This document shows positions 1 to 11,479 of a DNA stretch of 64,000 nucleotides, piece by piece; position 1 is the first letter of the stretch; the number at the start of each line of letters is the position of its first letter. The notes under the pieces are model-generated. The model was not told the origin of the DNA. It ran no database searches and worked only from the letters and a program-made list of their open reading frames with translations. This stretch comes from Ceratotherium simum simum (Eukaryota; Chordata; Mammalia; Perissodactyla; Rhinocerotidae), in the NCBI RefSeq assembly GCF_000283155.1, contig NW_004454163.1, positions 4,640,086 through 4,704,085 of the forward strand, written 5' to 3'. Made by a program: the position numbers and the translations under genes.

Positions 1-393
1 CTTTAACTCCCCTCCTCCCTCCTTTTATGTTTTTGATATCATATCTAACCTCTTTTTTGTGCATTTGTATCCATTACTTTCTTATCATGGAAATAGATAA
101 TTTTTCCTATTTGTGGTCTTCTCTTTTCCCCTTAAATCAGTCCCTTTAATATTTCTTGTAGCACTGGTTTCTTGTTGACAAACTCCTTTAGTTTTTGCTT
201 GTCTGGGAAATTTTTGATCTCTCGTTTCTGCCTCTTTTACCTAAATTAGGATTGTCTGTTGTTGCCGGAGTTCCTCTTATCCAGTTTTCAGTTCTGTCTC
301 AGGGGTGATTTTTCCACGAGTAGTTGTAAATTGGCTGTGTCCAGGGGAGGAGGTGAGTTCCAAGTCTGCCTACACCGCCATCTTGACTTCCTC
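1..393 (-). mobile_element. LINE-1, 5' end of a reverse-strand copy, running off the window
   Basis: Read on the minus strand, the element begins at 393 with a GAGGAAGTCAAGATGGCGG-type start, typical of the 5' UTR of horse-lineage L1. It continues with text matching the L1 phrase for 'cctgagacagaactgaaaac'. At about 215-221 the 5' UTR text gives way to sequence resembling the end of ORF1 and the ORF1-ORF2 linker (cagacaagcaaaaact...). A full ORF1 is therefore missing from this copy. The copy continues left beyond base 1, so ORF2 and the 3' end are not visible. L1 assignment is firm; the exact subfamily is recalled, not computed. Confidence 0.8.
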
Positions 394-460
394 AAGTTAA
401 ATACTTTAAAAGGGTGAATTTTATGATATGTAAATTATATCTCAATAAACCCATTATAAA
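394..460 (+). mobile_element. Tail of an older L1M element
   Basis: The text 'aaagggtgaattttatgata' followed by 'tatctcaataaa' matches the 3' terminus of L1MB-type elements. A second, longer copy of the same tail lies at 34525-34580 in this window. The younger reverse-strand L1 ends directly against it. Confidence 0.55.
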
Positions 461-589
461 TAGTCCATGTTTGCAATACAAATAACTAGGGATTGTATAA
501 TGCCACATTTCTGATTTTATGAGATACTTTTATGCCAATAAAATATCTTGCTCATATATAGGTCCTCCAAAGAATCCCTAGGGAACTGT

Positions 590-768
590 TATGATAGAAA
601 TTTTCAATCCTGTGTTATTACTTCTTTAATTATCTGCTTTGTCATACTTATCTTTAAGTGTGTTGAGGGCAAAAATGGTCCACCTTACCTCCACAGTGCT
701 AGAAATAGACATCTAGTAGGTACTTTTTGAGTTCATGAGTAAATGAATGAATGGATGAGTGAATGAAA
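590..768 (+). mobile_element. L2 LINE 3' end fragment
   Basis: Diverged match to the L2 3' UTR: a 'gtgttgagggcaaaaatggt' stretch, then 'agtgctagaaatagacatct' and 'agtaggtactt', ending in an aatgaatgaatgg tail. Typical old, degraded L2. Confidence 0.5.
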
Positions 769-1159
769 ACTGAAAGTCAAATGTTATCAGAAGGTTGGTG
801 CATGCATGAAATTAAGACAAAGATAGGTGGAGGGTAAGACTGTCAAGCATACTCTATAAATAGCCTACGAAGCAAGAGGATCAATTAAAAGAATGATTCC
901 TAACACTTATATATATATATTCCTAATGTAGTGAAGAACAACATGTCAGGCTGCCCCAGGGAAAACCCAGTTGGAGAACAGATTTTTCTTTTCTCATTCT
1001 AAGTTGTCAAAAACATCTGTAATTGCTAATTTAGTTTCCAGATAACCCTATTGCTGGAGGAGAACCAACTTGTACAAATGGTGCACAGAAGATGTACTGC
1101 TTCTCAACTTTTACCTAGAGTAAATTCCCCACTACTGATTAATAAGCAAAATAAAAAAA

Positions 1160-1345
1160 AAAAAACATTTATTGGGCACTGACACTATTTCAGGCACTGT
1201 AAAAGATGCCTTATTTATATTGATCCTAACAACTCTATGGAGTAAGTATTACTTCCCCACCATGATACAGTAAAGGGAACTGAGACTCAAGGCTGATTTA
1301 ATTTCCCCAATGTTATAAAGCATATAAATCAAGACACATGATTTT
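1160..1345 (-). mobile_element. MIR SINE
   Basis: The plus strand reads 'catttattgggcactgacac', 'caggcactgtaaaagatgcc' and 'ggaactgagactcaaggctg', the reverse complement of the MIR core and LINE-like tail. The A-run at 1154-1166 just before it is a simple repeat. Confidence 0.7.
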
Positions 1346-3187
1346 AATTCTTCTGTGTGACATCAAAACTCTTCAGGACTCTCTGTAATAAAATAAGTTT
1401 GGGGTTAACATTAGTCCCATATATGCCTGAATAATGTGAACCAGTAAGCAGGGACCTGAAGACCCCAATAATCATGTATTTCTTGATCCTCTTAACTTAG
1501 AGATTACATTGCTAATATCTGGTATTTCCAATCAACCAGTCTCCATTTTCCCCATTAAAAAAGTTATAGTGATACAAAAAATCAAAATAATTTGATTTAC
1601 ATTTGGCTTACATTTTTCCTTAGATGACAAAAAATTTCATAAAAATAATCCAGCCATGGTGTAAAAATTATTGAGATTTATACATCACTTTTTTTACTCC
1701 ACTAGGTTGCACTGCTTGGACTACTAAAAATAATTGATTCCCTTTAAATACAGACAGGGATTGTATTTGTAACAACATACTCCAATTTTTCTTTTGTTTT
1801 TAAAGTCTAAAACAACTGTGAATGTGTCTTTATTTGCATTTAAGCAATTGCCAGTCACAATGGGACCTTAACTGTCAGGAAGGTTTTCAATTTTATAAAT
1901 CAGAAACTGTTTAACATTGAAATCACATACTGAGCTTTTCCACTGTTATAGCACTTTAGTAGCGAAGTTGTGAAAATATAACCCAACTCATTCCTGCCTC
2001 CTGGGTGACCCATGACAAACAACCATTTTTCTTATCTCTTAATTAAAACAACTCTAAGATAATTCACTTAAGTGCATTTTAGGATGTATTATTTGACTAT
2101 ACATATGAAACCTTAGTATGTATATCAGTGTCAAGTGAACTCAGGATGCTGTGCACAGCATATGGAGAAATGGGAGTTGAACATACAGGTTTGTGAGGCT
2201 GTAATGCAAAGCAGGCAGTGTAAGAATGATGTTCTGATTTCGTACATGGGATTCCAAGACTGCTGGTGTCACAAAAGCCACTGCAATAAAGCCAGTGCCA
2301 CCTGGAGGCTCAGAAACAGCAACTAATATGAAATACACTCAATTCATAGATTCACTAATTGAAGTGACACGATAATAGAGAAATACAAATCTGATTCAGA
2401 CATGACTAAAGAAAAAAAGATACTGATATTCGTAGAATACCAATTCAAAACATTTTGATCTGACATATCTTCTTGCAGATGGACCTTCTATACACCAAGC
2501 AGTTCTCAAAAGGCAAGACTGTTTCTTTTACCTGTGTTCTGAGTCTTGTTTCTATCATTTATTTTCTCTCACATATTTTCATTTTCATTGCTCTTTCGGC
2601 TCCATATATAAATATTTTAAGATTGTGTCTATGTTAAAAAAATAATAACAAAAAATCCTTCCTTGACAATTTGTCTTCACAAAAGTATCACCCTCTTGCT
2701 TTCATTCCTTTTTAATCCAAGCTTCTTGAAAGTATACCTCAGTTTTGACTTGACCTTCCTAATTACCTCACCTCATGTTTATTCCTCAAAGTGCTACAAT
2801 TGCTGTCACAAAAGTCTCCATTGATCTTGCTACTTCTCAGCATTTGAAGCTTTCAAACACCTACTGCTATTTATACCTTCTTCTACTTTGTTATAGTGAT
2901 AAACACCATCATCTTGTATTTTTCTTGCCTCTTAATAGTGGCTTCCTCTTAGGCTTCTCAAAAAGATCCTTCTCTCTTTCTTTCTCTCTCTCTAAATATA
3001 TATATATTTCTTTCTCCTGGGTCACCATACAAGTTAAAAAAGTAATAGGTATATAATTTTCTTTAAATTTAAAATTCAAACATGGTCAATTTAGGAAATT
3101 TGGGAAACCAGCATACTACAAAGAAACATGAAAATTAATGACATATTCTATTACTACCTAAAGATTCCTTAGTATGTCCTTCCACTA
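1346..3187. other. No gene or clear repeat recognised
   Basis: I see no supported gene here. A 63-codon open frame lies at 2135-2326 on plus, with an overlapping open frame on minus; neither has a recognisable motif. A pyrimidine-rich plus TA-rich simple stretch is at about 2965-3025. The sequence is AT-rich. Confidence 0.5.
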
Positions 3188-3227
3188 TTCTTATAGAGAA
3201 GAAGTTATAACTTCTTCTCTATAAGAA
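3188..3227. repeat. 40-bp perfect palindrome with no spacer
   Basis: Bases 3188-3207 are exactly the reverse complement of 3208-3227 (arm ttcttatagagaagaagtta). Pairing fails just outside, at 3187/3228. The arms meet with no loop, so a single strand could fold into a long hairpin. It lies just upstream of the large L1 relic and is not part of a repeat I recognise. Confidence 0.9.
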
Positions 3228-3929
3228 GCATATTGTGCCAGTCATTTGTCCTTTCCTGTCAGAGCCTTTCCCATCCTTCTGAGCTCTGGTTTGTATTGTG
3301 GAGGGCTGATTCCTAAAAACTGCATTACCCAGGGTCTCTCACCCACAGAAAGGAAATGATAAAAAAAGGGAACTTGAAACATCAGGAAGGAAGAAAAAAT
3401 TTAATAAGCAAAAATATAGGTAGATACTCTTCCTCTCGTGAGTTTTTTGAATTATATTTGATGGTTGAAGCAAAAATTATAATGCTGTCTGATGTGATTC
3501 TAAAATGTATTTAGAAGAAAATTTTTAAGACGTATTATACATGGAGAGTGTAAAGGAATGTAAAGGGAGGTAAAATTTCTATATTTCACTATATTTCAAC
3601 AGGTAAGATGATGACACTGGTAGATTGTGATAAGTCATGTATACATAATGTCATACCTGGAGCAACCACTCCTAAAGTTATATAGAGAAATTCACTAAAA
3701 ATTGATATAGATAAATTAAAATGTTATTGAAAAATATTTTCAAGTAGTCCAAAAGAAGGCAGGAAGAAGAGAACAGAGAAATGAAAAACAGAGAGAACAA
3801 ACAGAAAACAAAAAGGTAACATGGCAGACATAAGCCCTAACTTACCAACAACTACATTAAATGCAAATGGTCTAAATACACCAATTAGAATTCAGAGATT
3901 GGCAGAGTGGATTAAAAAAACATGACTCA

Positions 3930-4130
3930 TTGAGCCAGCCCTGATGGCCTAGTGGTTAAAGTTTGGAGCTCACTGCTTTGGCAGCCTGGGTTCGCTTCCC
4001 AGTCATGGAACCACACTACCCATCTGTCAGTAGCCATGCTGTGGTAGTGGCTCACATAGCAGAACTAGAACGACTTACAACTAGGATATACAACCATGCA
4101 CTAGGGCTTTGGGGAGGAAAACAAACAAAC
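3930..4130 (+). mobile_element. ERE-type SINE inserted in L1
   Basis: tRNA-derived head (gccctgatggcctagtggtt; B-box-like ggttcgcttccc), then a body ending 'gcactagggctttggggagg' and an A-rich (acaa)n tail. A perfect 12-bp target-site duplication, aaacatgactca, flanks it at 3918-3929 and 4131-4142. It lacks the 'gttagctcagggct' tail of the ERE1-type copies, so it belongs to another ERE subfamily. Confidence 0.85.
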
Positions 4131-4461
4131 AAACATGACTCAAGTATATGTTGTCTACAAGTAACTCATTTCAAATATAACAATATAGGCAGGTTGGAAG
4201 TAAAAGGATGGAAAATGATATACCATGAAAACATTAATAAAAGGAAAGCAGGAGTGGCTATATTAATATTAAATAATGTAGACTTCATGGCAAAGAAAAT
4301 AATCAGAGACATAGAGGGATACTATATAATGATAAAAGAAATAATCCATCTAAATATGCACGGACTGAAAAACAGAGCCGCAAAATACATGAAGAAAAAA
4401 TAGACAGAAAAAAGAAGCAGAAAAATCCACAATTATGGCTGGAGATTTCAACACCTCTCTC

Positions 4462-4676
4462 TCTCTTTTTTTTTTATAATTTTATTTATTTATTTTTCCC
4501 CCCAAAGCCCCAGTAGATAGTTGTATGTCATAGCTGCACATCCTTCTAGTTGCTGTATGTGGGACGCGGCCTCAGCATGGTCAGAGAAGCGGTGCGTCAG
4601 TGCGCGCCCGGGATCCGAACCTGGGCCGCCAGCAGCGGAGAGCGCGCACTTAACCGCCAAGCCACAGGGTTGGCCC
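4462..4676 (-). mobile_element. ERE-type SINE inserted in L1, reverse
   Basis: Same subfamily as the copy at 3930, in the other orientation. The T-rich tail is at 4465-4498, and the tRNA-like head lies at the right end (reverse complement of gggccaaccctgtggcttgg). A 14-bp duplication, tcaacacctctctc, flanks it at 4448-4461 and 4677-4690. The host L1 reading resumes exactly after it. Confidence 0.9.
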
Positions 4677-5721
4677 TCAACACCTCTCTCAAAAATTGAT
4701 AGAACAACTAAACAGAAAATCAGTAAGGAGAAGAACTCAACAACATCATCAACCAATAGGATTTAATTGACATTTACAGAACACTTTACCCGACAATAGC
4801 AGAAAACATTTTTTTTTTCTAAGTACCTATGGAATATATGTGATAGATCATATCCTGGGTCATAATGCAAACCTCAACAAATTTGAAAGCATTGAAATCA
4901 TACAGAATATGTTCTTTATCCACAATGAAATCAAACTAGAATTCAATAACAAAAAGATAACGGGAAAATCTGAAACACTTGGAAAATAAACAAGACATTT
5001 CTAAATAATTTACGGGTGAAAGAAGAAGTATCAAAGGAAATTTTTCAAAAAGTACAGTGAACTGAATGAAAATCAGAATGCAACATATTCAAATTTGGGA
5101 GACAAGGCTAATGCAGTGCTGAGAGGGAAATTAATAGCACTACATGCATACATTGGAAGGGAGAAAACCTCTCAAATAATAATCTTAGCTTCCCTGCCCA
5201 CTAAAAGAACTAGAAAAATAAAAGCTAAATAAGTGCAAAGCAAGTGGAAGGGGAAAAAAAGAATAGAAATCAATGATATTGAACACAGAAAAACAATAAA
5301 GAAAATGAATGAAATAAAGAGCTGGTTCTCTAAAAATATTAACAAAATTAGTAAACCTGTAGCAAGACTGATAAAGAAGAGAGAAGATACAAATTACTAA
5401 TAACAGAAACGAAACAGGTAGTATCACTACAGACCCTGTTGACATCAAAAGAATGACAAGGAAACACTAAAAACTGCTCTATACACATAAATTTTACAAC
5501 TTGGATGAAATGAACTAAGTGGTTCATTCTCAAAAAGCATGGGCTACTACAACTCACACAATATGAAATAGATAATTTGAACAATCCTATAACTATTAAG
5601 GAAATTTTAATTCATAATCTAAAAACTTACAAAATAGGAAATCTCCAGACCAAAATGGTTTCACTGGAGAATTCTACCATATGTTTAAAGATGAATTAAA
5701 ACCAATAATACACATTCTCTA

Positions 5722-6132
5722 TATTAGTTTGCTAGGGCTGCAATAACAAACACCACTGACAGTGTGGCTTAAAACACAGAAATTAATTTTCTCACAGTTC
5801 TGGAGGCTAGATGTCCATGATCAAGGTGCTGGCAGGATTGATTTCTTCTAAGGATTTTCTCCTTGGCTTGCAGATGGCTGTCTTTTCACCTCACATGGTG
5901 TTTTGTCTGTATACGTGCATCCCTGGTGTGTCTCTTTGAGTATCCAAATTTCCTCTTCTTATAAGGACATCTGTCATATTGGATTAGGGCTCACCCATAT
6001 GACCTCATTTAAACTTAATTACCTCTTTAAAGGCTTTGGCTTTATCTCCAAATATAGTCGCCTTCTGAGGTACTGGGGGTTAGGATTTAAACATATGAAC
6101 TTTGGGGGGTGGGTCACAACTCAGTCCATAAT
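5722..6132 (-). mobile_element. MaLR LTR (MLT1A-like) inserted in L1
   Basis: Plus text 'attagtttgctagggctgca' at the start, 'ctcacagttctggaggctag', 'ataaggacatctgtcatatt', 'tctgaggtactgggggttag' and 'cagtccataata' at the end give the reverse complement of an MLT1A-type solo LTR. L1 ORF2 sequence continues on both sides. No internal retroviral sequence is attached. Confidence 0.8.
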
Positions 6133-6226
6133 ATTCTTTTACAGAAAATATAAAAACATGGAATACTTCCCAATCCAGTTTATGAAACTATTATTATCTT
6201 TATACCAACACGTGATGAAGATAGTA

Positions 6227-6228
<2 letters not shown>

Positions 6229-6261
<33 letters not shown>

Positions 6262-6315
6262 AAGGAGGGAGGGAGAGAGGGAGAGAGAGAGGGAGAGAGA
6301 GAGGAAGAAGGAAAG
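6229..6315. repeat. GA-rich simple repeat
   Basis: (GA)n, then GGAAGGAGGGAG-type purine repeats, all purines on plus. It sits inside the L1 relic; L1 text resumes at about 6318 (aactagagaccaatatccct). It explains the low-complexity Glu/Arg and Ser/Leu open frames on both strands, which are not genes. Confidence 0.9.
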
Positions 6316-8768
6316 AAAACTAGAGACCAATATCCCTTATGAATACAGATGAAAAAATCCTTAACAAAACAAAAGCAAACAGATGTCAGCAGTATATATA
6401 AAGAATTATAAACCACGACAAAGTGGGGTTTATTCCAGGAATTCAAGGCTGTTTTAATATTTGGAAGTAAATCAATGTAATCTACATATTAATAGGTTTA
6501 AGAAGAAAAATCACATATCAATAGACACAGAGAAGGTATTTGACAATTTCAACGCCTATTCATGATAGAAACTCTCAGAAAAATAGGAATAGTGGGGAAC
6601 ATCCTAACTTGATATAGAGTATCTACAAAAAACTAACATTATACTTAATTATGAAAGACTGAATGGTTTCCCCCTAAGATCAGGAAGAAGGCAAGGATAT
6701 CTTTTCTCACCATGCTTATTTAACATAATGCTGAAAGTTCTAGACATTGCGATAACACAAGAATAGGAAATAAAAGTGGACAATCGGAAAGATAGAAATA
6801 AGATTGTGCCTATCTGCAGATGACATAATTGTGTATGTAGACAATCAGAAGAATTCCACCAAAAATCTCTTAAAACTAAGAAGTCTTCGCTGAGGTCGAA
6901 GGATACAAGATAAATATATAAAAATCAATTGTATGTCTATACACTGGCAATTAATACATGGACACTAAAATTAAAAATATACTACCATTTATAATTGTTC
7001 AAAACAAATCCCATTTAGGTATCAATATAACAAAACATGTATAGGACTTGTAGGCTGAAAACTAAACAATGCTGATCAAAGAAATCAAAAAAGATCTAAA
7101 TAAATCGATAGACATACTATGTTCATGTATTGGAAGACTCTAAACAGTAAAGATCTCAATTCTCCCCAAATTGATATACCTGTGTAATGTAATTCCTATT
7201 AAAATTCCAGCAAGAATTTTTGTAGATATAAATAAGATTGTTCATATATATATATGGAAAGGCAAAGGACTAGCTAAAACAATTTTGAGAAAGAATTATT
7301 GGGAGGAATCAATCTACTCAATTTCAAAACTTATTATGTAGCTACAGTAATCAAGAATGTGTGGTATTGGCAGAGGGACAGATAGATCAATAAAACAGAA
7401 GAGAAATGTCAAAAATAAACACAAATATGTCTAACTGATTTTTGACAGTGGTTCAAAAGCAATTCAATGGAGGAAAAATAGCCCTTCCACAAATGATGTT
7501 GAAGTAATTGTACATCCATAAGCAAAAATGGAACCTCAAACTGTCACATACATTAAATAAAACAATTCAAAATGGATCACAGATTAAAATTTAAGACATA
7601 TATTATGAAAATTCCAGAGAAGAAAAAGGAGAAAATCTTTGAGATCTAGAGCCAGGAAAAGAGTTCTTAGACTTGTCATCAAAAGCACAATCTATAGAAG
7701 GAAAGAAATGATAAATTGGACTTCATTAGAATTAAAAAATTTGGTATGTGAAAGATGCTGTTAAGAGGATGAAAAGACGAGTTATAGAGTGAGAGAAAAT
7801 TTTTGCAAACTACTTATCTGAAAAAGCACTAGGATATATCTAAAAACCCTCAAAACTCAACAGTAAAAAAAAAATCCTATTAGAAAATGAGCAAAAAACA
7901 TGAAAAGATATTTTACCAAAGACATATGGCAAATAAGCACAGGAAAAGATGTTCAACAGCAGTAGCCATTGGGAAAATGCAAATTAAAACCACAATGAGA
8001 TATCACTATAAACCTATCAAAATAGCTAAAATAAAAATAGTGAGAACACCAAATTCTGGTGAGGATGTGAAGACACTCGACCTATATATTGACGGTAGGA
8101 ATTTAAAATGGCACAGTCACTCTGGAAACAGTAGTTGTCTTAAAACTTAACATGTAACTACCATATGGCCCAACAATGGTACTTCTGGGCATTTATCCCA
8201 GAGAAATGAAGACATGTTCACACAAAATTTGTACATGGATGTTTATATCACCTTTAATTGTAATAGTCAAAACTTGGAAATAATCCAGATGTCCTCCAAT
8301 AGGTGAATGATTAAACAAACTTTGGTATATCCATTCTATACTCAGCAATAAAAGAGAACAAACTATTGATACATGCATGCACCAACCTGGACAAAATTCC
8401 AGGGGAAAAAGTCAATCCCAAAAGGTCACAAACTGAATAATTCCATTTAGATGACATTCATAAGATGACAAAATTATAGAAATGGAGAACACATTAGTGG
8501 TCGACAGGGGTTAAAGAATGGGAAATTCAAGGAGGGAAGTGAGTGTGGTTATAAAAGAGCAATGTGAGAGATTCTAGTGATAACAGAAACACTCTATATT
8601 TTGACTGTATGAATGTCGATATCCTGCTTGTGATACTGTACTGTAGTTTTGCAAGCTGTTACCATTGGGGGATACCGGGTAAAATATACATGGGATCTCT
8701 CCATGTTGTTTCTTAAAATGGTATGTGGAACTAAAGAATCTTAAAATTTTAATTAAAATTTTAAAAAA

Positions 8769-9995
8769 GGATAATGCTCAAGAATTTTCCAAAATTTGTA
8801 CAAGATTTCAACCCCAAATTTCAATAGGTTTTGTAAATCTCAAGCAGCATAAATATGAAGAAAAATATCCTTAGGTATATTACATACTACTGTTGAAAAT
8901 CAAAGATAAATTAAAAATCTTAAAAACAGCCAGAAGAAAAGTCATATTACATTTAAAGAAGCAGCTATAAGATTAATGGCTAACTTCTCAACAGAAATGA
9001 TGGATGCTGGAAAAAAAGGAATAATAGCTTTAAAGTGCCAATAGGACAAAAAAACGAAACCAAAACAATTAACAAAATAAAACAAAGAAAAAAATCAACC
9101 TAGAATTCTAATATCTTTTTAAAATGAGGCAAATCTAGATATTTTCAGACAAGTAACTTCTCAGAGAACTCACTGCAAAGATATCTGTACTAAAAGAATT
9201 CCCTGTACCAAAGGGATTCTTCAGGCAAATGTGAACATGGAAATGCAGAGAGAATGAAGCTCAAAGGAAATAGTAAATATAAAACAACACCAACTCTAAA
9301 AAGAATAATAATAGATCTTGTGGATTCAAAATAAATGTGAAAACTGAAATGCATTGTAAAAACTTAGACCAAAAGCCAAGAGAAGTAATGATTTTAAATT
9401 TCTCACATTCTTGGGGAAGTGGTAAAAATACTAATTTGTTTTTTACTGTAACCAGCTAGCCCCAGTACAGCTTTGCTTCCACCCATTTCTTTCATGCTGT
9501 TAGTGTCAAATATATTACACTGATTCAACTCCTAGATATATAGTCAACAGATGTGTGTACATTGTGTTCCAAAATATATTTATTTGAACATACATGGCAG
9601 CACAATTTGTAATAGCGCCAATCTGAAAAAAAAAATGTCCCTCAGACATAGATTGGTAAACAAGCTGTTATATATTAATAAAACATATACAGCAATGAGA
9701 ATAAATACTATACAGTAATAAGAATAAATTACTACTACATAGAACAGCAGGAATACATTTCATGAATATAATATTGAGTGGAAGAAGCCAACCATAAAAG
9801 ATAAAATACAGTATAATGCTAATTACACAATGTTCATAAACAGGCAAAAATAATCAATGGTGGGGCAAGTCAGGACTATGCTTAACCTTAAAAAGGGGGC
9901 TTCTGGGATGCTGGTAGTGTTCTATTTATCAACTTAGTTTGTGTTTGCATCGGTGTGTTAGCTTTATGCAAATTAAATGAGCTTATATTTGTTTT
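8769..9995 (+). mobile_element. Second forward L1M relic
   Basis: Sequence resembling the end of L1 ORF1 and the linker is visible at 8900-9260 (aacagccagaagaaaagtca; aacctagaattctaatatct; ggattcttcaggcaaatgtg). A 3' end of L1M type follows at about 9480-9990 (ttgtaatagcgccaat; aggcaaaaataatcaatggt; gtgttagctttatgcaaatt). Most of ORF2 is missing between the two parts, so this is either an internally deleted copy or two adjacent fragments. Confidence 0.65.
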
Positions 9996-10085
9996 CAATT
10001 ATTGCATAACAAATCATCATAAACTTAGCTTAAAACAACAAAAGGTGTCATCAGTGGACTAAAAGTACTTTAGTTTGGGTACCGA
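9988..10085 (-). mobile_element. MLT1-type LTR fragment
   Basis: 'attgcataacaaatcatcat' plus 'acttagcttaaaacaacaaa' matches the reverse complement of the end of MLT1J/K-type LTRs. It is short and diverged. Confidence 0.4.
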
Positions 10086-10139
10086 ATTTGAGGTGGGAAT
10101 TGGCAGAGGATGAGACAAACTGGAAGGATGATCACCTCT

Positions 10140-11460
10140 CTTCTCCATTTAAACCGTTCAATACCTGCCTACTTTGCATGGAATGAAATCCAACATCCTC
10201 ATTAAAGCTTCTAAATTCTCATCTACCTTTCCTCAGCTTAATTTGCATTAACAACCTGCAATGGACTGAATGTTTGGGTCCCCCTAAAATCCATATGTTG
10301 AAACTCTATTCCCAATGTAATATTTGGAGGTGGGGCCTTTCGGGAATAATTAGGTCACAACAGTGGAGCCCTGGTGAATGGGATTAGTACCTTTAGAAGA
10401 ACAAGCCAGAGAGCTAACCAGCTAGCCTTCTTTCTACCACGTGAGGATAAATAAGTAAGCTCTCTGCAACATGGAAGTGGTCCTTGCCAGAACCTGACCT
10501 TGCTGGCATCCTGATGTTGGCCTTCCAGCCTCTAGAACTGTGAGAAATAAATTTCTATTGTTGATAAGCTACTCAGTTTATGGTAATTTGTTATAGTAGC
10601 CCAAGGTAAGACAGTTGGGTACTAGAAATCACCTTCTAGATGTCAACTTACACCTAAAACAAATAACTAATTTCACCATCTTTTCTACAAACTTCTTCTT
10701 CCTCTTATTAAACTTGTCAATGTGAACATCACCTGTGTCCCAAGCGGGAAACCTGGGAGCATCCTAGGTCCCTTCTCCTACACTTTACATTTCCAGCTCA
10801 GTCTTGTGGATTTTATCTCTGAGTTATATCTCAATTCCTCCCTCTCCATAGCATCCTTCCCTACACCTTTTTAGATTAGGTTCTCATTATTTACAGTCTG
10901 GGAAACTTTGTAAAGTCTCCTAATAGGTCTCCTTTCTTGTCTTATCCCCTCTAACACAGCCTACAAAATCATCTCAGAGGGCTCTTCCTAAAGCAAAAGC
11001 CTTATTTTGTCATCTCTCTGCTTAAAATCTTTTTATGGAAACCAGGAAATTTTCTGATAAAGTCAAACTCCTCAGGTCAGTACATGAAATCCTTCACAAT
11101 TGAGTTTCTGACATTCTTGTAAGTTCCTGAAAAGTGTTATGATATTTTTCATCTCTGACCTTTATATTTGCCTCATTTTTTTCATGAAATACTTGTTTCA
11201 ACTTTATGCATGTAGCTATCCCTGACTAGTCCTTCAAGGCTTCGATGAGCTGTCATCTTTTCCAGCCAGCCTTCATTGCCTCCTCAGACTGATTTAGATA
11301 CTCCTTCTCTGCTCCCATAGAATCTTCACAATGTATAAAATTATTGCACAGTATTTTCATGCTTGTAGTAGATGTCTGGATCCTCTACTAGCCTGAAATC
11401 TTGAGGATTTTTGTATTCCCTTTACCAGGCAGGGGGGCTGGCATATAGTAGTTGACAACA
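10140..11460 (+). mobile_element. L2 LINE relic, split by an LTR
   Basis: L2 text in sense orientation: 10140-10256 and, after the LTR, about 10625-11460. Recognisable parts are 'ggcctcctaataggtctcct'-like sequence at 10910-10940, the end-of-ORF2 region (cattgcctcctcagactgat at about 11275) and the 3' UTR ending 'ctggcatatagtag' at 11440-11453. The two halves overlap in the L2 consensus, so two copies may be joined here. Confidence 0.65.
10257..10613 (+). mobile_element. MaLR solo LTR (MLT1/MST-like)
   Basis: Starts tgcaatggactgaatgtttg, then 'catatgttgaaactctattc', 'aggtggggcctttcgggaat', 'gtgagaaataaatttctatt', and ends '...gtaagaca'. It carries an AATAAA polyadenylation signal near its 3' part, as MaLR LTRs do. 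No internal region is attached. Confidence 0.8.
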
Positions 11461-11479
11461 TGTATAATTTGAATTAATT

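Larger units (their letters stand above)
3350..8768 (+). mobile_element. Large forward L1M relic (ORF1-ORF2 linker, ORF2, 3' UTR), interrupted
   Basis: Decayed L1 in forward orientation. The linker is visible at about 3360-3830. The endonuclease-end of ORF2 starts near 3835 (gacataagccctaacttacc). The reverse transcriptase catalytic box survives at 6810-6845, reading LSADDIIVYVDN in frame, with the usual aromatic residue before ADD replaced by S. An ORF2 C-terminal piece is open at 7887-8150. The 3' UTR ends at about 8768 in an A-rich tail. Many stops and frameshifts show it is dead. It is interrupted by two ERE SINEs (3930-4130, 4462-4676), an MLT1 LTR (5722-6132) and a GA-rich tract (6229-6315). 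Confidence 0.85.

Noticed and set aside
3963..4403. Forward open frame of 146 codons
   Set aside because: It runs through an ERE SINE into L1 ORF2 relic sequence; the frame is an accident of the insertion plus a surviving L1 piece.
5903..6446. Overlapping 88-149-codon open frames on both strands with Glu/Arg or Ser/Leu repeats
   Set aside because: They are translations of an MLT1 LTR, L1 sequence and the GA-rich simple repeat, not a gene.
7887..8150. Forward 87-codon frame rich in Lys and Arg
   Set aside because: It is the C-terminal part of the dead L1 ORF2 in the same orientation.
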